Shown: piece after piece, positions 55,367 through 64,000 of the stretch
Layout: each line of letters begins with the position of its first letter
How positions within the stretch are numbered: position 1 is the stretch's first letter
From: Shewanella colwelliana ATCC 39565
GTDB taxonomy: Bacteria > Pseudomonadota > Gammaproteobacteria > Enterobacterales > Shewanellaceae
DNA length: 64,000 bases
Reading direction: 5' to 3'
Assembly (NCBI RefSeq): GCF_000518705.1
Contig: NZ_JAEC01000023.1
Location: 1 to 64,000, forward strand
Made by a program: the position numbers and the translations under genes
Notes under the pieces: generated by a model
Seen by the model: only the letters and a program-made list of their open reading frames with translations
What the model was told of the DNA's origin: nothing
The model's database searches: none

Positions 55367-56719
55367 ATGGCAACGACTAATTTTTTTAAGCACAGTATTA
55401 TCTACACGGCTATGACATTCGCAGCACTGACCACTGCTGGTTGTGCTAACCAGACGACACAGGGAAAGTATGTTGATGGCGTACATCAAGTACAAGCCAA
55501 AGGTAAAAAAAGTCAGATCAAGCTGGAAGTCAATGTCGAGCAAGGTAGCATCGTTTCTATAAAAACCAAGTCTCACAATGAAACAGAATCACTATTTCTT
55601 AATGCTGAACGTTTGCTTCCTCAAATCGTTAAAAACAATGGCCATGAGGGCATAGATGCCGTCTCTGGTGCGACCTACTCATCAAATGGCATTTTGAAAG
55701 CCGTAAACCGCATCCCACGTAGCAATGGTATTCAACCAGAGTATGTTGCTGTTGGCGCTAAAGATGATTCAAGCAGTGATGATTTTAAACTTAAGTGGTC
55801 AATTCAGCCAAAACTTGGGTTGATCACCGGCGATTACTACTACCAAGAGGCCCGCTTCCGTCAGGGGCACATGGGTAGTATGACGATAGTGACGAACTCG
55901 GACGACATAAATGATGTGATTTTGGCCGAATTTAATGAAAGCGGCCGTCCCAACTATTACACCCGTTTATACCAAGACGTTCCAAAGCGCATGTCTGAAT
56001 ACAATTTCTCTATGGGCAAGAAAAAAGGTACTGCTTGGGTACAGTCGGCGCTGACCATGGAAAAGTTAATGGTGACACAAGATAAACTCACTTTTGAGCC
56101 CAACCCAGATCATGATCCCAAGCTAGCCAATAAGTTAAAGGAACCAAACCGTCTTAAGTACCTAGGCATTGACGTTGTGGCCGGTGCATCGAACAGCATT
56201 CAACAATCTATGATCCCGCTTACCGCGAAGATCTATAACGATATTCACAGCAATGGCACTCACTATAAGTTTTATCAACATGCTGAAAAAATCAATAATG
56301 CAAAAGGCAAATGGACAGGCGTCACGGCGATGTTACGTATCGTCGTCGACACCGACACCAAGCAGATAACAAAGGCCCACTTTGACGAGATATTTGCAGA
56401 TGAAAAAGCCCAAATTTCGGATGCATCACTTAAGAAGTTCTATCGCCAATCTAAGTATGACTCAATCAATTATGTAGAGCCTGCGCGAATCGGCTTTAAC
56501 GTGATGATCGATGCACTTAATGTCCACCTACAAGAAGGTGGGTCGCTGTTCGATATCAATGATTTGCCAGCAACCGGTGACAGCGGTAGCTACGCTGCAA
56601 CGGGTTTTACTAAACGTTCAGACGCTTGGGATCGTTATTTAGTCCAAGCTGAGATCCTTTATACCCAGATGCGTGCCGATGGGGTGATTGTTGAGCACAA
56701 AAAGCCTTCTTCTAAATAA
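55367..56719 (+). CDS. FMN-binding domain lipoprotein, probable covalent flavoprotein
   Basis: This 450-aa exported protein has a probable lipobox (TAGC, Cys26). The FMN_bind domain (about 34-116) carries the flavinylation motif DAVSGATYSS, with T103 the expected FMN attachment site. A second, similar segment (about 150-290) ends in DVVAGASNS (S275), a possible second site. A third repeat-like region follows (about 315-440) without the motif. There is no heme motif. It faces apbE divergently and is followed after 28 nt by a porin gene. Function in extracytoplasmic electron transfer is inferred. Confidence 0.85.
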   Translation: MATTNFFKHSIIYTAMTFAALTTAGCANQTTQGKYVDGVHQVQAKGKKSQIKLEVNVEQGSIVSIKTKSHNETESLFLNAERLLPQIVKNNGHEGIDAVSGATYSSNGILKAVNRIPRSNGIQPEYVAVGAKDDSSSDDFKLKWSIQPKLGLITGDYYYQEARFRQGHMGSMTIVTNSDDINDVILAEFNESGRPNYYTRLYQDVPKRMSEYNFSMGKKKGTAWVQSALTMEKLMVTQDKLTFEPNPDHDPKLANKLKEPNRLKYLGIDVVAGASNSIQQSMIPLTAKIYNDIHSNGTHYKFYQHAEKINNAKGKWTGVTAMLRIVVDTDTKQITKAHFDEIFADEKAQISDASLKKFYRQSKYDSINYVEPARIGFNVMIDALNVHLQEGGSLFDINDLPATGDSGSYAATGFTKRSDAWDRYLVQAEILYTQMRADGVIVEHKKPSSK

Positions 56720-56747
56720 TTCAAAAAGACCAATAGAGATGATGATT

Positions 56748-57788
56748 ATGAAAAATTTCACGCTTACAATATTAGCTAGCAGTATGTTTATCGCGCCACA
56801 GGTAATAGCCGATGATCTGATTGATGTTTACGGTCGGCTCGATTATTCGGTGACGAGTTCAGACAGCGGCAGCGCTACCCATAATGGTAAAAGTGGCACG
56901 ATTCTAGAAAATAACTTCAGTCGCATCGGTGTTAAAGGTCAATCCGCACTTAATGAAGACTGGTCTCTTTTCTATAAAGTTGAAGTGGGTGTAAATGGTG
57001 CGTCGCAAGACAAAGGCAATAACCCATTTTCTGCTCGTCCAACCTTCATTGGCCTTAAGCATCAGGCTGCAGGTCAGCTTGCCGTTGGGCGCATCGATCC
57101 GGTATTTAAGATGAGTAAGGGCTTTGCCGATGCGTTTGATAATTACAGCTTGAAGCATGATCGTTTAATGCCCGGCGACAAGCGCCATGGTGACTCGTTT
57201 GAATACAAGAGCCCTAAATGGAATAAGTTGCAGCTTGGCGCTAGCTATCTAATGGAAGATAACTATTTTAAAGATTCTGACGTTCGTAAAGATAATGGTA
57301 ACTATCAAGTTGCCTTGACATACGGTGATAAGTTTTTCAAAAGTGGGGATTTCTATCTAGGCGCTGCTTTCTCAGATGGTATTGAGGATATTAAAGCAAC
57401 CCGTTTAGTTGGCCATGTAAAGTTCGATAAAGTGAAATTTGGCACCATTATTCAGCAGACTGAATTGGTCAACCCGACTAAGCCACATTACCAAGACAGA
57501 GACGGTATATGTTTCATTGTCAGTGCAACGTATCAAATTGATGAGCTGTTGCTGAAGCTACAATACGGTAATGATGATTCGGGAACCGGTAAAATTGCAG
57601 GCCGAGTGTACGATACGTTAGGTGAATCAGCTTTGTTGGTCCCTGAAGTGTCGCAATGGGCGGTTGGTGCTGAGTATCGCTTGTCAAAATCAACCCGTAT
57701 TCATACAGAAGTAGGCCAGTTTGACGTTAAACAGTACGATGATTTTGACGACACCATCGTTAGCCTAGGTTTGCGTTTTGACTTCTAA
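56748..57788 (+). CDS. Outer-membrane porin
   Basis: This 346-aa gram-negative porin has a signal peptide (MKNFTLTILASSMFIAPQVIA-DD) and the porin opening IDVYGRLDYSVTSSD. Alternating beta strands run throughout, with a C-terminal strand ending in Phe (LGLRFDF), the outer-membrane insertion signal. The frame extends upstream into the FMN gene. Of the ATGs at 56739, 56742 and 56748, the last has AGAG at 9 nt. It is cotranscribed with the FMN-lipoprotein gene, which implies a shared job, such as letting a substrate reach the periplasm. Confidence 0.88.
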   Translation: MKNFTLTILASSMFIAPQVIADDLIDVYGRLDYSVTSSDSGSATHNGKSGTILENNFSRIGVKGQSALNEDWSLFYKVEVGVNGASQDKGNNPFSARPTFIGLKHQAAGQLAVGRIDPVFKMSKGFADAFDNYSLKHDRLMPGDKRHGDSFEYKSPKWNKLQLGASYLMEDNYFKDSDVRKDNGNYQVALTYGDKFFKSGDFYLGAAFSDGIEDIKATRLVGHVKFDKVKFGTIIQQTELVNPTKPHYQDRDGICFIVSATYQIDELLLKLQYGNDDSGTGKIAGRVYDTLGESALLVPEVSQWAVGAEYRLSKSTRIHTEVGQFDVKQYDDFDDTIVSLGLRFDF

Positions 57789-57855
57789 TACGTATTGAGC
57801 AATTTCATCTGCGTAACCCCCGCAGTTAAGCACATGGATGTGCCCCCCTTTAGTT

Positions 57856-58299
57856 TTATCGCCAATCGATTTCAACATTTGCCATCTTGCCCAAGTTACA
57901 GGCTTCACACAGAATTTGCAGATTATCGATATCTAACGCTAATTCAGGATAGCGGCATCTCGGTTTTATGTGGTCGACATGCAACACGGCACCACTTTTT
58001 GGTGTAGCACCACAACAGACACAACGCCTTTCATAATACTCTAACGCCTGTAGACGCAGCGCCCGCCAAGCCTTGGTTTTATAAAAATCGACAGTTTGAT
58101 CTGTTTGTAGGTCCTCAGCGGGGGCATTAAAGCTTAAGTGACCTTGTGAACCACTGAAAAAAGAGGCATTAATGTCCACTTCCTCACGATGCTTAGGCAA
58201 CCACTTGTTGATGTTGCGTAAAGCGCTTTTCTCAGTTTTATAATGCTTGGTTCTAATACTATCACCGAGCCTAAACGTCACACTAAACAATCGCTCCAT
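57856..58299 (-). CDS. HNH endonuclease domain protein
   Basis: This 147-aa protein has a C-terminal HNH nuclease domain: zinc Cys pair CVCCGATP, LHVDHIKPRCRYPELAL with the catalytic His, and ILCEACNLGK with the second Cys pair. The N-terminal 80 residues are unrecognised, with a basic stretch RLGDSIRTKHYKTEKSALRNINKWL. The target is unknown. It lies alone between the porin and the GNAT genes, with no methyltransferase or other defence genes nearby. Confidence 0.8.
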   Translation of the reverse strand: MERLFSVTFRLGDSIRTKHYKTEKSALRNINKWLPKHREEVDINASFFSGSQGHLSFNAPAEDLQTDQTVDFYKTKAWRALRLQALEYYERRCVCCGATPKSGAVLHVDHIKPRCRYPELALDIDNLQILCEACNLGKMANVEIDWR

Positions 58300-58403
58300 A
58301 CTTGCCTCGCTAAATTTTTGAAACCGGCTTTATTTCATCACGTTACTCTTTTTGATGGTCAGGTTTAAGGTTATCATGAGCAACCAAGGATTAGGAGCAC
58401 ACC

Positions 58404-58958
58404 ATGCAGATAGCCAATAGCCCTCGATTACAGTTTGAGATGATCACTTATCGTGATGCCGATTTACTGTTTGAACTTGACCAAGATCCACAAGTCATGC
58501 GCTACATTAATGGTGGTACACCTTCAACAATGTCTGATATCACGGAAAAATTTATTCCACGCGTCGAGGCCTTTACTAACGTAGAAAAAGGATGGGGATT
58601 ATGGAAAGTGACAACACTTGCCTCTGAAGACCCACGGCCAGCACAGTTTATCGGTTGGATTTTAGTGCGCCCAATGGATTTCTTCAGTGATCAGCCCAAC
58701 TGTCATGATATTGAAATTGGCTGGCGATTTAAACGATGCAGTTGGGGTAAGGGTTATGCCACAGAAGCGGCACATGCTGTGGCTGATGCGATTGCAGCGC
58801 AACCGGAGGTGACTCATCTCTCAGCCATTGCTGATGACGCTAATTTCGGATCCATTAATATCATGAAAAAACTCGGCATGGATTTTATTAAAGTCGATAC
58901 CTATGACGTACATGGCCGTGATGTTGACGTCGTCTGCTACCAAAAGCGCGTTAAATAG
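58404..58958 (+). CDS. GNAT acetyltransferase, RimJ/RimL type
   Basis: This 184-aa N-acetyltransferase of the RimJ/RimL-like branch has RLQFEMITYRDADLLFELDQDPQVMRYINGG at the N-terminus, EIGWRFKRCSWGKGYATEA with the acetyl-CoA loop, and FGSINIMKKLGMDFIKVD. These enzymes acetylate ribosomal proteins, amino acids or small amines. The substrate is unknown. Confidence 0.85.
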   Translation: MQIANSPRLQFEMITYRDADLLFELDQDPQVMRYINGGTPSTMSDITEKFIPRVEAFTNVEKGWGLWKVTTLASEDPRPAQFIGWILVRPMDFFSDQPNCHDIEIGWRFKRCSWGKGYATEAAHAVADAIAAQPEVTHLSAIADDANFGSINIMKKLGMDFIKVDTYDVHGRDVDVVCYQKRVK

Positions 58959-59136
58959 CTGCAAGCACACCAATTTAGTAAGCAGATGTGTTCTATAGCT
59001 AGCCTTCTCCTTGCTAGCTTTGTTAACATTCGACACAAAATCGCCACACATACGCGACCTTTACGGTGTGAACTATCACCTTAAGGGCTATCTGTATGGG
59101 CGACGTATTGACATTATTCTTATAAAAGGGAACTCC

Positions 59137-61716
59137 ATGTATCGTATCGTCACCTCAGGGCTTGTGACTGCGGCGCTCATTAGTAGTGCACCGTTAAGCG
59201 CGAATGAATTTGTGTTAAGTAAAGTAGCCAAACCGATATCTCAAGCGATAAAACTGTCTCTGGACCCAGCGCTGGATAACTTTTCTGGATCAACACAAAT
59301 CCAAATTGAAGTGTTGAACAACACCAAAACTATCGATATCAATGGCGTTGCCTATACGGCCACTAATATTAAACTCGATGGCGTCAGCCAATGTGACATG
59401 ACATCAAAAATGCTTGATACTGGCATTGTTAAACTCCATTGTGCTAACGAAATCGTCCCCGGCAAGTACACATTGTCGATGGATTTTACTGCCCCCTATA
59501 ATCGTCAGTCGGTTGGCCTTTATAAGACAATAGATGGTGATTTGCCGTACCTGTTTACTCAGTTTGAAATGAGCGACGCGCGACGCGCATTCCCCGTTTT
59601 TGACGAACCAGAGTACAAAATACCATTTCAGGTGACCATCACGGCCCCAAGCGGTGACAAGGTTTATAGCAACACTCCAGAAATCAGTACTAACGTGGCA
59701 GGGGAAATGACTACCCATACCTTTGCGCAGACAAAACCTATCTCATCTTATCTCGTCGCGTTTGCTGTAGGTCAGTTTGAAGAGATTGAAGTAACTGGCA
59801 TGAAAGTGCCGGGAAGGGTGATCACCACTAAAGGAAAAATTGAGTTAGCGAAATATGCTGCCCAGCAGATGCCTGTGGTGCTTGGTGCGTTAGAAGAGTA
59901 TTTTGGTGTCGATTATCCCTACGCTAAATTGGATTCAGTTGCGGTGCCGGAGTTTCCTTTTGGAGCGATGGAAAACGCAGGCTTGGTCACTTACCGTGAA
60001 GATATTTTGCTACTGGATGATAACAGCGCGACCCAAAATGCACGTCAACGTACGGTATCGATAATCGCTCATGAATTGGCACACCAGTGGTACGGTAACT
60101 TAGTGACCATGGCGTGGTGGAATGACTTATGGCTTAACGAAGCCTTTGCAAGTTGGATGGCCTCTAAAATTACCCATCAGACTCATCCAGAGTTTGAATC
60201 AAACCTACGCCTGTCTAAAAACCGTGTTATGGGCGTCGATGCTCGGCTATCCACCAAACCAATCCGCAAACCCATTAATACCGAAGCCGATATCATGGAT
60301 GGCCTAGGCTTAGCATACAGCAAAGGCGAAGCCGTGCTGTCAATGGTTGAGAACTGGATAGGCGAAGAGGCATTCAAAGCGGGGATCCGCGATTATATCA
60401 AGACACATGCCTATAAGAACACCACTGCAGATGATCTATGGAACGCCTTGGCAAAAGCCTCAGGCAAAGATGTCGCACAAGTGCTGAAAACCTTTATTGA
60501 ACAATCCGCTTATCCACTTATCACTGCTAAGGTGTCTGGCAATCGACTCACCTTATCACAGCAACGCTTTGTTACTGCAGGCACCGAAGCGCCAGCACAA
60601 ACGTGGACTGTTCCCGTATCTGTTAAATTTGGTGGCACTAAGCTAACCAGTGAACAAACACTGCTGCTTGATGCGCCAAGTAAAACCTTCGAATTACCCT
60701 TTGCACCAGCTTGGGTATTTCCTGATGCACAAGGTATGGGCTACTACCGCTGGTTGCTTGAAGCTAAGCAGATGGACACCTTATTAAGCCACGCTAAAAC
60801 GGCCCTTAACCCAAGGGAGCGCAAAGCCTTGATCTCAGCAGCAGATGCTTTATTGGACGCTGGCTTTATCTCAGGTGGCGATTTACTTAAAATTTTAGGT
60901 GAGTTCGTTAATGATCCACATCCACAAATCGTCTCCAATGCGCTGGGTTATCTGCAAGCGCAAAAAGGGACATTTATCGATGACAGCAACAGAGAATTGT
61001 GGGCGAAGTTTGTCACTAAGCGGGCCAAACTAGCCGTTGACACATACGGGCTAACCACCAAGGCAGGTGAAGACCCACAGATCAGTAAATTGCGCCCTAT
61101 GTTAATTGCATTGCTTGGGTTTGAAGGTCAAGACCCTGAAATCATTGACACGGCTAAGGCCCAAACTGCTGCGTACTTAGACAAGGCAAGCAGCGCTGAC
61201 CCATATCTTATTGCAACATATCTGCAAGTTGCTGTCTTTAATGGGGATGCCTCATTAATCAAACAGATTAAGACGGTATTTGAGACAACCAAAGATCCGC
61301 AGCAAAGAACCAATCTGCTCTATGCACTGGGCTATGCGCCTGCAGGAGCAATGCAGCTAGATGTTTTGGCTTACAGCATAACAGATAAATTAACGGCGCC
61401 AGATTTAAGTTATCTGTTTAGCGGGCAGAGCTACACCAAAGAACGGGAAGTGGTATTTAGAGATTGGGCCTATGCAAATTACCCAGCACTTGCTGAAAAA
61501 CTCCCACCGTTCGCACTGCCACGTTTGCCAGCTTTTGTCGCTGGCGGTTGCGAACTTGCGCCACTTGCTCGTGCCAATACATTTTTTAGCACTAAGATTG
61601 AGCAAGTACCTGGTTATGCGCGCAGTTTATCGAAGCTTGATGAACAAGTTAACAATTGCGTTCAGTTAAAAATACGTGAGCAAGCAAGCGTAGACCACTA
61701 TCTAAAACAGCTTTAG
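59137..61716 (+). CDS. M1 family aminopeptidase, exported
   Basis: This 859-aa zinc aminopeptidase of the M1 family removes N-terminal residues from peptides. A signal peptide (1-22, SAPLSA-N) shows it is periplasmic or outer-membrane bound, unlike E. coli PepN. The exopeptidase motif is GAMEN (276-280), the zinc motif HELAH (312-316), and the third ligand E335 in NEAFASW. An ERAP1-like C-terminal domain follows. Although the frame reaches back to 59011, AAGGGAA lies before the ATG at 59137. Confidence 0.93.
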   Translation: MYRIVTSGLVTAALISSAPLSANEFVLSKVAKPISQAIKLSLDPALDNFSGSTQIQIEVLNNTKTIDINGVAYTATNIKLDGVSQCDMTSKMLDTGIVKLHCANEIVPGKYTLSMDFTAPYNRQSVGLYKTIDGDLPYLFTQFEMSDARRAFPVFDEPEYKIPFQVTITAPSGDKVYSNTPEISTNVAGEMTTHTFAQTKPISSYLVAFAVGQFEEIEVTGMKVPGRVITTKGKIELAKYAAQQMPVVLGALEEYFGVDYPYAKLDSVAVPEFPFGAMENAGLVTYREDILLLDDNSATQNARQRTVSIIAHELAHQWYGNLVTMAWWNDLWLNEAFASWMASKITHQTHPEFESNLRLSKNRVMGVDARLSTKPIRKPINTEADIMDGLGLAYSKGEAVLSMVENWIGEEAFKAGIRDYIKTHAYKNTTADDLWNALAKASGKDVAQVLKTFIEQSAYPLITAKVSGNRLTLSQQRFVTAGTEAPAQTWTVPVSVKFGGTKLTSEQTLLLDAPSKTFELPFAPAWVFPDAQGMGYYRWLLEAKQMDTLLSHAKTALNPRERKALISAADALLDAGFISGGDLLKILGEFVNDPHPQIVSNALGYLQAQKGTFIDDSNRELWAKFVTKRAKLAVDTYGLTTKAGEDPQISKLRPMLIALLGFEGQDPEIIDTAKAQTAAYLDKASSADPYLIATYLQVAVFNGDASLIKQIKTVFETTKDPQQRTNLLYALGYAPAGAMQLDVLAYSITDKLTAPDLSYLFSGQSYTKEREVVFRDWAYANYPALAEKLPPFALPRLPAFVAGGCELAPLARANTFFSTKIEQVPGYARSLSKLDEQVNNCVQLKIREQASVDHYLKQL

Positions 61717-61732
61717 GTAGAACCGAACGAGA

Positions 61733-61757
61733 AAAGGCCCGCTAAGCGGGCCTTTTT
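61733..61757 (+). terminator. Rho-independent terminator after the M1 peptidase gene
   Basis: The stem AAAGGCCCGC / GCGGGCCTTT with loop TAA is followed by TTATTTT. Confidence 0.85.
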
Positions 61758-61893
61758 ATTTTAAGGCGATTGAAAACCTAATAACACATGACTCAACAGT
61801 AAATAATTGGTCTAAGGAATTAATAGCCTTTAGCTAATGTAAATCTAGTTCTTCTTTGGTAAAATGCGGCAAAATTTCCAGTGAGAGTTAACT

Positions 61894-62814
61894 ATGCCAA
61901 TGTATGTTGTGGGACATAAGATCCCAGATTCAGATTCAATTTGCGGCGCTATCGCACTTGCTTATCTCAAGAACCAAATCGGCGAAGCGGCTATTGCTGC
62001 CCGTCTTGGTGAACTATCACCTGAAACGGCTTTCATTCTTGACCGCTTTGGCTTTGAAGCACCAGAGTTTAAAGAGCGCTACGCTGGTGAAGAGGTCTAT
62101 ATTGTCGATCATTCTGAGCTTACCCAAGCGCCAGATGATATTGCCCAAGCGACGATAGTTGGTATTGTTGATCATCATAAACTTGGCGACTTGACCACAT
62201 CTACTCCGCTAGAGTGCTGGATCCGTCCAGTGGGTTGCAGTAACACTGTGATAAAAATGATGTACGATTTCTATAGTGTTGAAATCCCAGCCGATATTGC
62301 AGGCATCATGCTTTGTGCCATCTTAAGTGATACCGTTATCTTTAAGTCTCCAACTTGCACCACAGCTGATATCAAGTGTGTCGAAGCACTGGCAGAAATC
62401 GCGGGGGTTGAAGATTACAAAGCCCTTGGTATGGAGATGTTTAAGGTTAAGTCTGCTGTTGAAGGCACACCTGCACGTGATCTTGTAATGCGTGACTTTA
62501 AAGATTTCAATATGAACGGTAACTTAGTCGGTATCGGCCAGCTAGAAGTTATCGATCTTTCGGTGTTTGACGACATTAAAGCCGAGCTTGAAGCTGATAT
62601 TGCAGCACTAAAAGCCGAAGGTAATCGCCACAGCGTATTATTGCTGCTTACTGACATCATGAAAGAAGGTTCTGAAGTGTTAGTGGTTTCAGACGACAGT
62701 GAGCTAACCAGCCGAGCTTACGGTAAAGCGACTGAAAACGGCAGAGTTTGGTTAGACGGTGTACTTAGCCGTAAAAAGCAAGTAGTACCGCCACTACAGG
62801 ATGCGTTTGCTTAA
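61894..62814 (+). CDS. ppaC: Manganese-dependent inorganic pyrophosphatase (family II)
   Basis: The enzyme splits pyrophosphate to two phosphates, pulling biosynthetic reactions forward. It belongs to the DHH family: VVGHKIPDSDSICGA binds metals near the N-terminus. EVYIVDHSE and IVDHHKLGD give the DHH ligands, and the C-terminal DHHA2 domain includes VSDDSELTSRAYGKA and SRKKQVVPPL. Length 306 aa is normal. The family is less common in gammaproteobacteria than family I, but it is known from Shewanella and Vibrio. Confidence 0.95.
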   Translation: MPMYVVGHKIPDSDSICGAIALAYLKNQIGEAAIAARLGELSPETAFILDRFGFEAPEFKERYAGEEVYIVDHSELTQAPDDIAQATIVGIVDHHKLGDLTTSTPLECWIRPVGCSNTVIKMMYDFYSVEIPADIAGIMLCAILSDTVIFKSPTCTTADIKCVEALAEIAGVEDYKALGMEMFKVKSAVEGTPARDLVMRDFKDFNMNGNLVGIGQLEVIDLSVFDDIKAELEADIAALKAEGNRHSVLLLLTDIMKEGSEVLVVSDDSELTSRAYGKATENGRVWLDGVLSRKKQVVPPLQDAFA

Positions 62815-62824
62815 ACGTAATACG

Positions 62825-62852
62825 AAAAAAGCCGGTTGATACCGGCTTTTTT
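62825..62852. terminator. Bidirectional terminator after ppaC
   Basis: The stem GCCGGT / ACCGGC with loop TGAT has six A before and six T after, so it can end transcripts from both sides. Confidence 0.85.
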
Positions 62853-62878
62853 GTTTTGATTGATAATTGCCAATCGTT

Positions 62879-64000
62879 TTAGTTATCGCTACTCTTTGCC
62901 TGCTGTTTAACATGGTCTCTGAGCTTCTTTAGCCTTTTGTCAGCAATGCCATATACTGACTCTTCAGGATAATCTTCAAACTCAAAATCTCGCTCGCCAG
63001 CAACAACGCCAGTTAATATTTCCACGGCTTCACTGACATGGTCTATTGCCCAAATAGAGAAAGTCCCTTTTTTGACGGCATCGACAATATCAGCTCGTAG
63101 CATCAAGTTTTGTGCATTGGATTTGGGAATGATCACGCCTTGACTATCGCACCGTCCCTTAATTGAACAGACGTCAAAGAAGCCTTCTATTTTTTCATTC
63201 ACGCCGCCTATAGGCTGTGCTTGACCAAATTGGTTCATCGACCCCGTTATTGCGACATCTTGACGTAATGGCAGTTTCGAAAATGCCGAGATGATGGTGC
63301 ATAGCTCCGCCATCGACGCACTGTCACCATCAACACCACCATAATTTTGCTCAAAGGTCAGGTGAGTAGTTAACGGAATTTTATCAGTTTGGCCCAGTAC
63401 AGTCGCCAAGTAAGCGGTTAATATCATCACCCCTTTTGAGTGAATGCTACCACCGAGCTCAACTTTGCGCTCAATATCAAATACTGCACCGTCACCATAA
63501 GCCACCGTTGCAGTGATTCGATTTGGTGCACCGAACTGATGGTCGGAAGTTGATAACACCGACAATGCGTTGATCTGACCAACAACACTGCTTTGAGTAT
63601 CGATTAACGTGGTACCGTTAACGAAGCTCTGCATAATATTATCTTTGAGACGACAGACTCTGTGCTCATGGTTGCGCAGCGCCTGATCGACATGGCCAAC
63701 GCGGATCATGTTTGAGTGACTCGCTTTTGCGACATAGTTCGCCTCGCGCAAAAGGTTAGCGATGTCAGCAGAATGTAAAGACAACTTATTCTGTGCATCG
63801 GCCTGACGAGCACTAAATTCAATGACACGTTTAATTGCAGCTCTGTCGCAATGCAACATTTTATTACCATGCACTATGCTAGAGATAAACTTTGCGTATT
63901 GCGCCTCAGACTCGTCAGTGCGTACCATCTCATCTTCAAAATCGGCGGTGACTCTAAATAGTTCCTTGAACTCAGGATCATAGTGCTGCAACAGCTGATA
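62879..64000 (-). CDS. Lon-like ATP-dependent protease, C-terminal part (partial)
   Basis: The frame is open at the right window edge, so only the C-terminal 374 residues are seen. They comprise an AAA lid region (about 1-120) and an S16 Lon protease domain. The catalytic Ser is in GGVDGDSASMAELC, and the Lys in PIGGVNEKIEGFFDVC. The sequence VVGQINALSVL opens the protease domain. It resembles the YcbZ/LonH or LonB-like group of AAA-Lon proteins, not the main Lon, whose N-domain and order differ. The C-terminal tail is charged. Confidence 0.88.
   Translation of the reverse strand, partial: YQLLQHYDPEFKELFRVTADFEDEMVRTDESEAQYAKFISSIVHGNKMLHCDRAAIKRVIEFSARQADAQNKLSLHSADIANLLREANYVAKASHSNMIRVGHVDQALRNHEHRVCRLKDNIMQSFVNGTTLIDTQSSVVGQINALSVLSTSDHQFGAPNRITATVAYGDGAVFDIERKVELGGSIHSKGVMILTAYLATVLGQTDKIPLTTHLTFEQNYGGVDGDSASMAELCTIISAFSKLPLRQDVAITGSMNQFGQAQPIGGVNEKIEGFFDVCSIKGRCDSQGVIIPKSNAQNLMLRADIVDAVKKGTFSIWAIDHVSEAVEILTGVVAGERDFEFEDYPEESVYGIADKRLKKLRDHVKQQAKSSDN

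Noticed and set aside
57856..58299. HNH protein as part of a defence or prophage system
   Set aside because: No methyltransferase, integrase, phage structural or other defence gene is next to it, so a defence island is not supported.

Overview
The window reads as chromosomal DNA of a marine-type gammaproteobacterium, most likely Shewanella or a close relative. This rests on family recognition and gene order, not on a database search: nrdA-nrdB-yfaE, ubiG, gyrA, serC, aroA, cmk, rpsA, ihfB, lapA-lapB and pyrF lie in one block, with fadH, sppA, ansA, yeaC, pssA, tapT and a family II pyrophosphatase nearby. G+C is moderate, and most genes have recognisable Shine-Dalgarno sequences and hairpin-plus-T-run terminators.

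Layout. Bases 1-414 are the right end of an IS3-family element cut by the window edge. From 0.75 to 14.4 kb is a mixed accessory and housekeeping stretch: a secreted M20 peptidase, a DUF3299 protein, two orphan periplasmic-binding-like proteins, cardiolipin synthase, an exported EEP phosphodiesterase, an unusual RecQ helicase, a DUF885 lipoprotein, an orphan OmpR-type regulator behind a Fur-box-like palindrome, an M14 carboxypeptidase, a zinc-ribbon membrane protein and YeaC. From 14.4 to 19.6 kb are ansA, sppA and fadH. From 19.7 to 24.1 kb are an exported YciI-like protein and the class Ia ribonucleotide reductase cluster, preceded by a NrdR box. From 24.4 to 39.0 kb is the core block (HAD phosphatase, ubiG, gyrA, serC, aspC-type aminotransferase, aroA, cmk, rpsA, ihfB, lapAB, pyrF). 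From 39.0 to 49.2 kb are lipid and envelope functions: a DECR-like SDR, YaiL, acyl-CoA dehydrogenase, PBP4, an unlisted 58-aa membrane protein, DUF1904, phosphatidylserine synthase, TapT and a TPR-sulfotransferase. From 49.7 to 57.8 kb is the most distinctive part: a class C beta-lactamase-like serine hydrolase, then a TtrS/TtrR-like two-component system, an ApbE flavin transferase, a lipoprotein with FMN-attachment motifs, and a porin. The window closes with an HNH protein, a GNAT acetyltransferase, an M1 aminopeptidase, PpaC and the C-terminal part of a Lon-like protease.

How the genes work together. The nrd cluster makes deoxynucleotides, with YfaE maintaining the NrdB cofactor. cmk-rpsA-ihfB-lapA-lapB couples nucleotide supply, translation, chromosome architecture and LPS control. 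fadH, the DECR-like SDR and the acyl-CoA dehydrogenase indicate active fatty-acid oxidation. The 51-58 kb module looks like a ligand-sensing system controlling an extracytoplasmic flavoprotein: the kinase binds something in the periplasm, ApbE attaches FMN to the lipoprotein, and the co-transcribed porin may admit a substrate. Its substrate and redox partner are not visible here, and it is the best candidate for an undescribed system.
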